64,000 bases of DNA from TA-21 sp035620895 (GCA_035620895.1 DASPFY010000022.1:1-64000), one strand, 5' to 3'; counted from the stretch's first letter, positions 27,974 through 37,417 are shown. Notes: generated by a model not told the origin, from the letters alone. Program-made: numbers and translations.

Positions 27974-28680
27974 AGGTACTAGCGGCAATAGACATAATGA
28001 ATGGGGATGTAGTTAGGTTAACGAAAGGAGACCAATTAACCAAAAAAGTATATAGCAATGATCCCATTCAAGTTGCAAAAAAATGGGCAAAGGATGGAGC
28101 AGATATGTTACATATAGTTGATCTTGATGCTGCATTTGGTAATGAAAGTAGTAATCTTTCAGTAATCTCAGAAATATTGGATTCAGTGAATATACCAATT
28201 CAGGTTGGAGGCGGTATTCGCAATACTGAAATTTTTGAAAAGATTGTTAAAATGGGATTTTCAAAAATTGTGATTGGTACTATGGCCTATCGCAATGTAA
28301 ATGAATTGCGTTCACTCAGTAAAAATTATGGTGACAAGATTGTCATTTCACTTGACGAAATAAATGGAAAGGTAATGATCGAAGGTTGGAGATCCTCGTC
28401 GGATTATAAAGTTGAGGATGCGATAAACAAGTTTAATGAGCTTGGAATTAGCAATTTCCTCCTGACCAGTATTATTAAAGATGGAACTCTTTCAGGCCCA
28501 GACATTGTCACTTTAAATAGCATTAATACAGATCGAAAATCAAAGATAATAGCCAGTGGTGGAATTTCAAGCTTGGTAGATGTATTAAAGGTTCGATCAA
28601 TTGGATGCGATAGTGTTATTCTTGGTAAGGCTTTGTATGAAGAAAGATTGGATATAAAAAAGGTGAAAGCAATAGCATAA
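27970..28680 (+). CDS. hisA: ProFAR isomerase
   Basis: 236-residue TIM barrel homologous to HisF. Catalytic Asp in AAIDIMNGDVVRL and the second Asp in TSIIKDGTLSGPD; phosphate-binding GGGIRNT and ASGGISS. Isomerises ProFAR to PRFAR. Overlaps hisH by 4 bp and hisF by 1 bp. Confidence 0.96.
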   Translation: MKVLAAIDIMNGDVVRLTKGDQLTKKVYSNDPIQVAKKWAKDGADMLHIVDLDAAFGNESSNLSVISEILDSVNIPIQVGGGIRNTEIFEKIVKMGFSKIVIGTMAYRNVNELRSLSKNYGDKIVISLDEINGKVMIEGWRSSSDYKVEDAINKFNELGISNFLLTSIIKDGTLSGPDIVTLNSINTDRKSKIIASGGISSLVDVLKVRSIGCDSVILGKALYEERLDIKKVKAIA

Positions 28681-29483
28681 TGCCTTTATCAAAGAGAATC
28701 ATCCCATGTCTTGATGTCGATAATGGAAGAGTGGTTAAAGGAATCAAATTTCGAGGAGTAAAGGATGCGGGAGACCCCGTTGAGTTAGCTAAAAAATACA
28801 GTGACCAAGGAGCTGATGAACTTGTCTTCCTTGACATTACAGCTTCAAAACAGGACCGTGAAATAATGAAGAGCATGGTTAGAAAAGTAGCCATTGTGAT
28901 AGACATACCTTTCACGGTGGGAGGTGGAATTAAAACACTTTCAGACGCACGAGAGATTCTACTTAATGGAGCAGACAAAGTTTCCATTAATACTGCTACG
29001 GTCAAAAACCCTGAATTGGTAACAGATCTCATGAAAATTTTTGGGAGACAATGCGTTGTAGTTGCGATTGATGTCAAGAGAAATTATGATGTTGACAAAG
29101 AGCATACAGTAATGCATGGACCTGATAAGGATTTTTATTTTGAAGTTATGATATATGGTGGATCCACAGGCACAGGTATTGATGCTATCCAATGGGCAAA
29201 AAGAGTAGAAGAGCTTGGTGCCGGCGAAATACTATTGACAAGCATAGATGCAGATGGTACTAAAAATGGATACGATATTGAATTAACAAATGCAATTTGC
29301 AGTAATGTGAGGATACCTGTTATTGCCTCAGGCGGTTGTGGCTCTTCAGATCACATGGTTGAAGCATTTAAGAAAACTGATGTGGATGCTGTTCTGGCAG
29401 CTTCAATTTTTCATTATGATAAATTGACCCTTGATAAGGTTAAGAGATACTTGGCTGATAAGGGAATTAAGACCAGATTATAG
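28680..29483 (+). CDS. hisF: Imidazole glycerol phosphate synthase, cyclase subunit
   Basis: 267-residue TIM barrel with IIPCLDVDNGRVVKG (first catalytic Asp), TSIDADGTKNGYD (second Asp), FTVGGGIKT and ASGGCGSSDHM. With HisH it makes imidazole glycerol phosphate plus AICAR. Last gene of the operon. No hisI or hisE function follows; the next gene is on the opposite strand. Confidence 0.97.
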   Translation: MPLSKRIIPCLDVDNGRVVKGIKFRGVKDAGDPVELAKKYSDQGADELVFLDITASKQDREIMKSMVRKVAIVIDIPFTVGGGIKTLSDAREILLNGADKVSINTATVKNPELVTDLMKIFGRQCVVVAIDVKRNYDVDKEHTVMHGPDKDFYFEVMIYGGSTGTGIDAIQWAKRVEELGAGEILLTSIDADGTKNGYDIELTNAICSNVRIPVIASGGCGSSDHMVEAFKKTDVDAVLAASIFHYDKLTLDKVKRYLADKGIKTRL

Positions 29484-29550
29484 CAATAAAAGCTTGTTTA
29501 GTTTATTTGAATTATGTATAGAACTAAGGTAACAAAAAGAATAGTCGATA

Positions 29551-31035
29551 TCAGTGCAATGTGAGTACAAAAATAAATATGCCTGCAATCATTTCTACGG
29601 TCAAGAAATAATCCTTAAATTTCTTTATCCTGCTAGTATTTACCCTCCTGAATCCTCTTATAATATGTTGATCACGTATAGTAACAAGTGCATACAATCT
29701 GGTGAGCGCCATCAAGAAACTTACACCTACATAAACTGGAAGAATTAAAAAGTCCATTGGATTGCGTCTTAAGTGTGGAATAATTTTGATGGTCCTACCA
29801 ACTAGCCATAAAATAATAATTGAAATGGCTAATCCCCACTGGTTTTCAATAATGGCAATGGACAGAAAGATTGGACCTAATAATAGCGTAAACACCGAAA
29901 TAAAACGATCTATCATGGAAAATGCAAGGTAAGGACATTTCCATACCCATCCACTCCATAAACTCTGGAAATCAGAGTTATGACTATTCCTTGCCCACCT
30001 AATTCGTTGTCTTATAAACTGGTCAAATTCTGGAGAAGCAGATGAATATATTACTGCAGAACTCTGGTAGTACGTCTTCCATCCTTCTTGTTGAACAAGC
30101 CTTGTAAAGCATTTATCTTCGCCGGACTCTTTTTTTCTACCAAGTATAAATTCATTTAGAAAGAGATTCATCTTGGGTAATAGAATTTCCCTTCGGTATA
30201 GTGCAGTTTTTCCGCTCAAACAGGAAAGAGATTTTCCTCCTGCTGTCTGTGCTGGCATATCAAGATAATTTCGCATATCCCAAAAGATATCGGTCATCTT
30301 TTGCCAGATTGTTCTTATTTCAATAGGATGAAATCTAGGAGTGACTCCTCCAATTTTTGGATCAACCTGCAATGGCCGTAATGCATTTTCCAAGAAATTT
30401 GAATCCCACATTGTATCACTGTCTGTTAAAGCAAGAATCTGTCCTTTTGATTCTGATATTCCATCAGCAAGGGCGGCTCTCTTACCAGGTTTTGAAGTCA
30501 CTATCAGCTTAATATTACACTTGCCTTGTTGAAATTCCTTGAATTCAGCTATGCATCCTGTATCAGATTTGTCAATAATTGCAATTATCTCTGCAGGCTT
30601 ATTTTTCCACCATGATTCCAAAGATCGCCTAAAAATTTTCCGGTCTTCATTGTAAACAGGTATAATTACCGACACTGTAGGAGCGTCTGTGGCTTTTGAA
30701 GTATTATAGCTTGATTCTGGTTTTATTGGATAATAAAAAGTTGCAACTATTTTCTTGATGGACCATACTGTCCATCTCCAAATGCCGATTATCCCCAGAG
30801 GGATGATTAGCCAGTAATCGTATAATGAACTTGGAATGAAATTTCTAAATATATAATTTTGGAGGCCGCTGAATTGGTAAAGGATATCATTTATGTCGAA
30901 CCAAAATGGTGACATAACGAGTGAAACTACAAATCCAATAAGTATTAGGTCAAAAATAATGTTGCCGAATATTCCGCCGTGCTTTTGAAGCGCTTGGTGC
31001 TTGTAAGAGTTCACTGTTTTAATCTCCATTTGCAT
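29551..31035 (-). CDS. Processive family 2 glycosyltransferase, membrane-bound (hyaluronan/cellulose synthase-like)
   Basis: 494 residues. Two N-terminal membrane segments, a cytosolic GT-A domain (VSVIIPVYNED; DSD in ALTDSDTMW; GED in ESGEDKCFTR; the processive QxxRW-type motif RQRIRWARNS), then four or more C-terminal membrane segments. Enzymes with this layout polymerise and extrude a polysaccharide from nucleotide sugars. It is divergent from the UDP-sugar dehydrogenase gene, which would supply uronic acid precursors, and close to a secreted hydrolase. This fits exopolysaccharide synthesis; the product is unknown. Confidence 0.9.
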   Translation of the reverse strand: MQMEIKTVNSYKHQALQKHGGIFGNIIFDLILIGFVVSLVMSPFWFDINDILYQFSGLQNYIFRNFIPSSLYDYWLIIPLGIIGIWRWTVWSIKKIVATFYYPIKPESSYNTSKATDAPTVSVIIPVYNEDRKIFRRSLESWWKNKPAEIIAIIDKSDTGCIAEFKEFQQGKCNIKLIVTSKPGKRAALADGISESKGQILALTDSDTMWDSNFLENALRPLQVDPKIGGVTPRFHPIEIRTIWQKMTDIFWDMRNYLDMPAQTAGGKSLSCLSGKTALYRREILLPKMNLFLNEFILGRKKESGEDKCFTRLVQQEGWKTYYQSSAVIYSSASPEFDQFIRQRIRWARNSHNSDFQSLWSGWVWKCPYLAFSMIDRFISVFTLLLGPIFLSIAIIENQWGLAISIIILWLVGRTIKIIPHLRRNPMDFLILPVYVGVSFLMALTRLYALVTIRDQHIIRGFRRVNTSRIKKFKDYFLTVEMIAGIFIFVLTLH

Positions 31036-31131
31036 ATTATTTATTAGTAACTTTTATACGAGATAGAAGTTAGTGACGTAAGATGGTTATTGCTGATTCT
31101 TACTATAATTCTTACTCGAAAATGAAAAGGA

Positions 31132-31143
31132 ATTATATAAATA
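31132..31143 (+). promoter_or_regulatory. TATA box upstream of the UDP-sugar dehydrogenase gene
   Basis: AATTATATAAATA lies about 45 bp before the ACG codon at 31184 proposed as the start. Transcription would begin near 31165, leaving a short leader and excluding any start further upstream. Confidence 0.45.
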
Positions 31144-31183
31144 TGATTAATTATAACCCCCCTATAATAAAGAGGGATTTTGC

Positions 31184-32077
31184 ACGAGTAAGATAAGTAT
31201 TATTGGTTCGGGCGTAGTAGGGAGTGCAACGGGCCAGGGATTTCACAAGCTAGGTCATGAAGTAATTTTTTATGACATTTCAAAGGAAAAGCTCAGAACT
31301 TTAAAGAATAATGGGTACAAGGTAGCAGATGATCTTGGTGATGCCTTATCACAAACAGATATTTCATTTGTATGCGTGAATACTCCGACTCATAATTCCC
31401 AACAAGATCTTTCCCAAATACTTTCTGCACTGTATCAACTTGCAAACTATCTAAATTCCTCCGATAAACGTCATTTGCTGGTTTTCAGGAGCACAATGTT
31501 GCCTGGAACTATGCGCAGCGTTGTGCTAAACTACCTCGAAAAGAACTGCATTAAAAGAAGGGGAATTGACTATGAGATTGCCTACAATCCAGAATTTCTA
31601 AGACAAATTTCTGCATTGGATGATTTCTTTAGTCCAGACCGCGCAATAATAGGAGAGGAAAGTGATAATGAAATATCAAAATTGTTAGTCGACTTGTACA
31701 AGCCCTTGACAAAAAATATAATCACTACATCATTTGAGGCTGCAGAGCTTATCAAGTATGCATCAAATTGCTTTTTGTCATTAAAGATTTCATTCTTTAA
31801 CGAAATAGGTCTGATATGCAAGCATTTGGGGATTGATGACAAGGTAGTTAGTTTAGGTGTATCTTTGGATAAGAGAATCGGCAAATATGGTACCGAGTTT
31901 GGAAGACCATTTGACGGAATGTGTCTGCCTAAAGACACTCAGGCATTAGCTTCATTCATAAAACAAAACAGGATTGAACCTGACTTGCTTGAAATTGTAT
32001 TAAATATTAACAAGAAAATTGAAGACCTGACAACAACAAGACAACTAGTTCCGGGTGCGAGAGAAACTCATTCTTAA
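31184..32077 (+). CDS. Short UDP-glucose/GDP-mannose dehydrogenase-family protein, no canonical start codon
   Basis: The Rossmann NAD motif GSGVVGSATGQGF is encoded at about 31205-31243, in frame with the rest. The first ATG, GTG or TTG in this frame after the upstream stop at 31154 is only at 31376, past the NAD domain's core. Reading from ACG at 31184 gives (M)SKISIIGSG, the family's usual beginning. The central domain is present, including the catalytic Cys in GMCLPKDTQALA. The protein stops at 297 residues, without the C-terminal UDP-binding domain (usual length about 430). It could be ACG-initiated and active on another substrate, or a decaying gene. Confidence 0.75.
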   Translation, partial: TSKISIIGSGVVGSATGQGFHKLGHEVIFYDISKEKLRTLKNNGYKVADDLGDALSQTDISFVCVNTPTHNSQQDLSQILSALYQLANYLNSSDKRHLLVFRSTMLPGTMRSVVLNYLEKNCIKRRGIDYEIAYNPEFLRQISALDDFFSPDRAIIGEESDNEISKLLVDLYKPLTKNIITTSFEAAELIKYASNCFLSLKISFFNEIGLICKHLGIDDKVVSLGVSLDKRIGKYGTEFGRPFDGMCLPKDTQALASFIKQNRIEPDLLEIVLNINKKIEDLTTTRQLVPGARETHS

Positions 32078-32133
32078 AGCCCGAAAATTTCTCTTCAATA
32101 ATTTATATTGGGAGTTAAGTTTTTATCCCAGTA

Positions 32134-33324
32134 ATGAAGTTGTCTGTTTTTGGAATTTCATTTGTTTTTTTATTAATTCTAAATATTTCGCTAATAACTA
32201 ATTTAGGCAACGCGCAAGACGCAAAATCCCAACCACTTATTGGAGTAAACATGTTAGGTTACTATACTAGTTTACCCCAATCACGAGATTTCAAGAATCC
32301 TTTTCCCGATAACTACTATGATCAGAGTTTTAAGATAATTAAAGATGGAGGAATGAATCACGTGAGGTATGTGTATTATTGGGAATCTTTTGTGAAGAAT
32401 CCTGTAGCATTCATAAATGAATTGAAATTTGCCGCTACACTTGCAGACACATATGGGTTAAAAATAATTTACGATAACCATCAGTTTCATACTTCATCAT
32501 GGCTTAATCCTCAAAGAGGAACAGGATTCCCACACTTCTTGTTTCAAAATAATTCAGGATATGCCTACGGTAGTGGAGGAAGTCCTCAGTATCCATCAGC
32601 AGTGGCATGGTGGAGTGACTGGTGGAATAGAGAGATTACCGATGCAAATGGTACTGATGGATGGAGCTTACAGTCTCAGTTCTTGAAAAAAATAGTCAAT
32701 ACGGTTGACAGTCATCCCAGTACTGTTGGATATGAAATATTGAGTGAACCGCAGGTACATGACGTGGACCAGTGGGATAAAGTTGGAAAATACAATACCT
32801 TTATGACAGATGAACTGAGAAATGTAACAAATAAGAATATAGTATTTAGTATGAGCATTCCTGTTGATCTTGAGAGTAACATTGGAGTAAATGCGACAAA
32901 TCTAGCAAAAATGACACCAGTAAATAAAACAAATACTATATTCAAATTTAGTATTTATGGATTGCCATCTGCGGGTAGCTACCAAGAAGAAAGATTGAAT
33001 ATGTTCTTAGCGACCGGCAACCTATCTGGAGTTCCAGTGTATATTGGAGAATGGAACAATGTAGCCAGGGATAAAGTAATAAACGAAGAAGGAGACTTTG
33101 TATATGAAATAGACCCGGAAGCTAGTGATATCACCCCAGAAGATACCACGGCGATATTAAAGAAATTTAATGAAATAGATCCGTATGGGTGGGCCTTTTG
33201 GTATTGGAATTTTAGACCTCATAGAGTGGAGAACTTTAATTTGGTGACAAGTGATACTAATGGTAATCTGATCCCCACAAAATACTTTGATATTCTCAAA
33301 AATGCTGTTCAATCTGTAAAGTAG
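32134..33324 (+). CDS. Secreted GH5-like glycoside hydrolase
   Basis: 396 residues. Signal peptide (VFGISFVFLLILNISLI, cleavage near GNAQ). TIM-barrel glycosidase features: GGMNHVRYVYYWESF, the acid/base Glu in YEILSEPQVHD (family NEP, here SEP) and nucleophile Glu in VYIGEWNN, plus WAFWYWNFR. It probably cuts a beta-glycan outside the cell, perhaps trimming the polymer made by the neighbouring GT2 enzyme. The Asn-to-Ser change beside the acid/base is unusual for GH5. A TATA-like ATTTATATTGG precedes the ATG by about 30 bp. Confidence 0.85.
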   Translation: MKLSVFGISFVFLLILNISLITNLGNAQDAKSQPLIGVNMLGYYTSLPQSRDFKNPFPDNYYDQSFKIIKDGGMNHVRYVYYWESFVKNPVAFINELKFAATLADTYGLKIIYDNHQFHTSSWLNPQRGTGFPHFLFQNNSGYAYGSGGSPQYPSAVAWWSDWWNREITDANGTDGWSLQSQFLKKIVNTVDSHPSTVGYEILSEPQVHDVDQWDKVGKYNTFMTDELRNVTNKNIVFSMSIPVDLESNIGVNATNLAKMTPVNKTNTIFKFSIYGLPSAGSYQEERLNMFLATGNLSGVPVYIGEWNNVARDKVINEEGDFVYEIDPEASDITPEDTTAILKKFNEIDPYGWAFWYWNFRPHRVENFNLVTSDTNGNLIPTKYFDILKNAVQSVK

Positions 33325-33497
33325 GCAAAACAAAGCTAAGCAAGGCAGCTATATAATATCAGTGTTCAATGAGGATAAAGCCTCTTCCTGATAGTAACGT
33401 GACACTGAGATAAAGTGTTATGATTCCATCAAAGTCAACTATCCCCATAAGGTTTAATTCATGTTTAAATATCATAATTACTGGACAAAGAAGATAA

Positions 33498-35108
33498 TTG
33501 AATCTGCGACTACAGTTAAAAGAGAGACAGATATCTGTAGTATTTATTCTTATTCCACTTGTTCTTTCTGCTTACACTCATCTATGGAATCCTACAGGGT
33601 TTCCGTCGATACACGTGGATGAGGGTCATTACCTGAGAAAAGCAATTTCCACAGAAACTGGCCAAGGTCTTCAACCACAGGATAGATATAGAGCTCCTTA
33701 TTTTGGCCAAATTTTCCTGGCAGGAATCTTTAGCATAATTGGTTATCCAAATCTCGACAGCCTTGGTGATAAGAATCCTGTTGAACATTTGTATTTCGTT
33801 CCGCGTGTGATTATGGGAATTTTGGCTGTAGTTGATACATTTCTATTGTATAGAATTACAGAGTATAGATATGGCAGAAATGTTGCACTTATCGCCTCAA
33901 TATTATTTGCAGTAATGCCATTTACTTGGATGACAAGGAGAATTTTTCTAGAGTCAATTCAGCTTCCCTTTATTTTGACCTCAATACTGCTCATCCTAAA
34001 TCTATCTAGGGGCAGTCAGCTGCGATCACAACAACTGGAACGAAAACAACAGCAGCAGCTACCAGGGCATCAAGACCAGCAACAACTGGAACGAAAACAA
34101 CAGCAACCATATTACGGTGAATATACCAAGTTTACTTTGATTATCTCTGGAATTTTTCTCGGCCTTGCTATATTCACCAAAATACCAGCTTTCACAATAA
34201 TTCCGCTGGGTATGGTTATGACTTATGTAGTTACCAGAAAAAAGAAATATGTTATACTCTGGTTAGTACCCGTTCTTTTAGTCCCGCTGTTGTGGCCTAT
34301 TCATGCAGCTCTAAGTGGAGACATGAACGATTGGATCGATGGTGTTCGTTACCAAGTCAACAGAGATAGACCCTTGATAAATACGTTGAATACATTTTTC
34401 CAAGTTGACCCTGTGTTGTTTATACTTGGTTTGGGTGGTCTTGTTTATTCAGCAATAAAGAGAGACTATTTCGTTTTGCTTTGGGCAATTCCCATTATTA
34501 TTTTCCTCCAGGCAATCGGTTATGTCTCTTCATTCCATATTATGCTGTTGCTGCCTCCATTTTGTATAGCTGGCGCTACTATGATTGATAAAATCGGAAA
34601 CAACATATCCAATATTAGAATGAGAAACATGCTTCCTTACATCAGGATAGCAGCTATCGGCATATTTGGCGTCGTCAGTATTACTATGCTGATCACGCTC
34701 AATACTAATACAACTTATTATCAAGCACTTGCATTTGTCCTTTCAAATTTACCGGATAGTAATACAAATTCTACAAACATCAATCCTGCGGATAAAGTAA
34801 CGCTGATTGGGAATCCTCAATATTTCTGGATTCCAGAATTTGTTTTTGACAAGACATTTGATGCCAAAAACTACTACAGCAAGACACCATTCAAGACAGA
34901 CAAATACATGATGATAATAGATAGCGGATTTGTGAGAATTTTGAATGGAGATAATTCCTCCAGATTAAGCCTGGCTTACAACGCTACCCATAACTTGGCA
35001 AGATTTGAGCAGAATTTTACAGGAGGGACTGACGTGAATAAGTATCCATTTACCAACTTGAGACTGAGCCCTGAAACCCGGTTTATCGAACTAAGAACCA
35101 ACTATTGA
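33498..35108 (+). CDS. GT39/ArnT-like membrane glycosyltransferase with a Gln-rich loop
   Basis: 536 residues, TTG start. About ten membrane helices in the first 400 residues, with the acidic pair of the first external loop in HVDEGHYLRKA, as in the GT-C mannosyl/arabinosyl transferases that use lipid-linked sugars. A hydrophilic, Gln-rich insert (two copies of QQLERKQQQ) falls between two membrane helices around residues 176-211. The C-terminal 130 residues are outside and lack a known motif. Likely glycosylates proteins or lipids at the cell surface; donor and acceptor unknown. Confidence 0.85.
   Translation: MNLRLQLKERQISVVFILIPLVLSAYTHLWNPTGFPSIHVDEGHYLRKAISTETGQGLQPQDRYRAPYFGQIFLAGIFSIIGYPNLDSLGDKNPVEHLYFVPRVIMGILAVVDTFLLYRITEYRYGRNVALIASILFAVMPFTWMTRRIFLESIQLPFILTSILLILNLSRGSQLRSQQLERKQQQQLPGHQDQQQLERKQQQPYYGEYTKFTLIISGIFLGLAIFTKIPAFTIIPLGMVMTYVVTRKKKYVILWLVPVLLVPLLWPIHAALSGDMNDWIDGVRYQVNRDRPLINTLNTFFQVDPVLFILGLGGLVYSAIKRDYFVLLWAIPIIIFLQAIGYVSSFHIMLLLPPFCIAGATMIDKIGNNISNIRMRNMLPYIRIAAIGIFGVVSITMLITLNTNTTYYQALAFVLSNLPDSNTNSTNINPADKVTLIGNPQYFWIPEFVFDKTFDAKNYYSKTPFKTDKYMMIIDSGFVRILNGDNSSRLSLAYNATHNLARFEQNFTGGTDVNKYPFTNLRLSPETRFIELRTNY
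34029..34105 (+). repeat. 26-bp in-frame direct repeat coding for QQLERKQQQ
   Basis: A 26-bp sequence starting CAACAACTGGAACGAAAACA occurs at 34029-34054 and again at 34080-34105, 51 bp (17 codons) apart, separated by more CAG/CAA codons. It produces the low-complexity Gln-rich cytoplasmic or external loop of the transferase. Confidence 0.9.
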
Positions 35109-35176
35109 TTTTAGAATTTCAGATTTTGTTCCCAAACCATTTAATTTGACCTTTTAGGTTTAGTTCTCGTCATTAA

Positions 35177-37057
35177 ATGCGCATACTTTTGCTACATGCA
35201 GATTTTATTGAATATCAACCGATCTCAAAGGAAATACAAGCTGCAGAAGATATTCCTTCGAAATCTAGTAACAAGATAGATGAAGTGATAGTGGCACTTA
35301 TCGCCGTCGAAAAGGATGATGATGAGTCCATAATTGATGAAGTTGGAAATGAATTAAAGACATACGGTGAGATGATAAAATGTGATAGTCTACTTATTTA
35401 TCCGTATGCGCACCTAAGTTCTGATTTGGCTACACATACCGCAGCTCAATCCATGTTAAATTCCATTGAAAAAAAGACAAGAGATCTCTTTAAGATTGTA
35501 AATAGGGCTCCGTTTGGTTGGACAAAATCCTTTAACCTAAAAATAAAAGGACATCCTCTGGCAGAGCACGCTAAAACAATTCAGAAAAAGACTGACGGCA
35601 AAACCAGCGCGGAATCAACTGCCGATTCAATCGCATTAAAATCAGAAGAAGTGCTCAAATCCTCATGGTATGTGCTAGTGCCTGAAGGTAATCTTGTTCC
35701 TATCAATGAATATACATTTGAAAAAGATAGTGCATTGAGAAAATTAGCTGACTATGAATTATCAAAAAAGAGAACAGTAGTTGAAGTACCACCCCATGTG
35801 AAACTAATGAAAAGGCTGGCAATAGCTGACTATGAACCCTCTTCTGACGGTGGAAATATGAGATACTATCCCAAGGGACGTTTAATGAAATCACTAATTG
35901 AGACTTATGTAACTAAGATGATACACGAATATGGTGGAATAGAAGTCGAAACACCAGTAATGTATGACTCCAACCATCCGTCAATCCATAGCTATTTCAA
36001 CAGATTTCCAGCGAGACAGTATAACATACAATCAGACAACAAGCAACTTTTCTTGAGGTTTGCCGCTTGCTTTGGTCAGTTTCTGATGGCCAAAGATTTT
36101 CAAATTTCTTACAAGCAGCTGCCGTTGAAACTTTATGAATTAACAAGATATTCATTTAGAAGAGAAAAGAGCGGCGAATTGGTAGGCCTTAGAAGGCTAA
36201 GAGCCTTTAGTATGCCCGATTGTCATGCTTTCTGTAGGGATATGGATCAGGCAAAGGAGGAATTTGTCAAGCGATTTGAGTTATCGTTAAGAGTAATAGA
36301 AGGTCTCGGTCTTTCATCAAATGACGATGTGGATATGGTCATTCGTTATACTTCGGACTTTTATGACCAAAATAAAGAATTCATTAAAACTTTTGCAGCC
36401 AGACTAGAGAAACCGATACTTGTAGAAATGTGGAAAGAGAGGTTCTTTTATTTTATTGTAAAATGGGAATTTAATTTTATAGATAGTTTGGGAAAAGCTG
36501 CAGCTCTTTCAACTGACCAGATAGATGTTGAAAATGGGGAAAGATACAAAATTGAATTTGTTGATAGCGATGGTGAGAAAAAATATCCAATTATTTTGCA
36601 TAACTCTCCCAGTGGGGCCATAGAGCGTGTGATATTCGCTCTGTTAGAGAAAACAGACAAGGACAGCAATGCAGGAAAGGTTCCAGCATTACCTTTATGG
36701 CTTTCACACACGCAAGTCAGGGTAATTCCTGTAGCTTCAAAACATTTAGAATTCAGTGAAAAAATTGTAGATGAACTGGGCAAGAATAATATCAGGGCCG
36801 ACATCGATGAAAGAGAACTTTCCGTTGCAAAAAAAATTAGAGAAGCAGAATCTGAATGGATCCATTTCATTCTAGTCGTTGGAGACAAGGAAGTCGACGG
36901 AAATGAACTGGTAGTTAGGGAAAGAGCAGCAAAATCCCAATATGGCATAGCTCTGGATAATCTGATCAAAAAAATCAAACTTGAAACCTCTAATAAACCA
37001 TATTTGCCATTAAACCTACCCACCTATTTGTCAAAACGACCTGTAATCATGGTATGA
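35177..37057 (+). CDS. thrS: Threonyl-tRNA synthetase, archaeal type
   Basis: 626 residues. The N-terminal editing domain has the D-aminoacyl-tRNA deacylase-like fold typical of archaeal ThrRS (RILLLHADFIEYQPISKE at the start). The class II catalytic core follows: HEYGGIEVETPVMYD, zinc-site Cys in FAACFGQFLMAKD, motif 2 RYSFRREKSGEL, and later GAIERVIFALL as motif 3. A C-terminal anticodon-binding domain ends the protein (RVIPVASKH, RADIDERELSVAKKIREAE). Charges tRNA-Thr and clears mischarged Ser. Confidence 0.96.
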   Translation: MRILLLHADFIEYQPISKEIQAAEDIPSKSSNKIDEVIVALIAVEKDDDESIIDEVGNELKTYGEMIKCDSLLIYPYAHLSSDLATHTAAQSMLNSIEKKTRDLFKIVNRAPFGWTKSFNLKIKGHPLAEHAKTIQKKTDGKTSAESTADSIALKSEEVLKSSWYVLVPEGNLVPINEYTFEKDSALRKLADYELSKKRTVVEVPPHVKLMKRLAIADYEPSSDGGNMRYYPKGRLMKSLIETYVTKMIHEYGGIEVETPVMYDSNHPSIHSYFNRFPARQYNIQSDNKQLFLRFAACFGQFLMAKDFQISYKQLPLKLYELTRYSFRREKSGELVGLRRLRAFSMPDCHAFCRDMDQAKEEFVKRFELSLRVIEGLGLSSNDDVDMVIRYTSDFYDQNKEFIKTFAARLEKPILVEMWKERFFYFIVKWEFNFIDSLGKAAALSTDQIDVENGERYKIEFVDSDGEKKYPIILHNSPSGAIERVIFALLEKTDKDSNAGKVPALPLWLSHTQVRVIPVASKHLEFSEKIVDELGKNNIRADIDERELSVAKKIREAESEWIHFILVVGDKEVDGNELVVRERAAKSQYGIALDNLIKKIKLETSNKPYLPLNLPTYLSKRPVIMV

Positions 37058-37151
37058 AATTAGACTAGAAAATAGTATTCTGTTTTTCTGTTTTTAAAGA
37101 TGAATTTCATTCTTTAATGTTTTTATATTTCGTAACTTAGATCCCATTCAA

Positions 37152-37361
37152 ATGGGAAGAGTAGAGAAAGGAGTAAACTGCAGCGTAAGTGGATGCTCAG
37201 AATCTGCAGAAAGATCCATCAGTGGAAGTAAGGCGAGTATGGCTGCGGATTTGGAAGTTAATACTTCAAACAAGAGAGTATACTTGTGCAGACAGCACTA
37301 TAAAGAATGGAAAAAAGCAACCAAAGAAGACCGAGAGACCGAAAGGGCCAGATGGGGCTAA
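37152..37361 (+). CDS. Small archaeal zinc-finger-like protein
   Basis: 69 residues with a likely zinc site built from CSVSGC and LCRQHYKEWKKA. The start MGRVEKGVNCSV and the YLCRQHYKEWKK tail match a small protein widespread in archaea, of unknown function as far as I know. The protein is strongly basic at its C-terminus, consistent with RNA or ribosome contact. A TATA-like TTTTTATATTTCG is about 25 bp upstream. Confidence 0.8.
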   Translation: MGRVEKGVNCSVSGCSESAERSISGSKASMAADLEVNTSNKRVYLCRQHYKEWKKATKEDRETERARWG

Positions 37362-37417
37362 TAAAATAAACAAGCAAATTACGAGATAGTAATTTGTATT
37401 CAATTCCAATCAAGCAT

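Noticed and set aside
37189..37389. Second frame overlapping the small zinc-finger-like gene
   Set aside because: The first frame carries the conserved Cys/His pattern; the second is its shadow.
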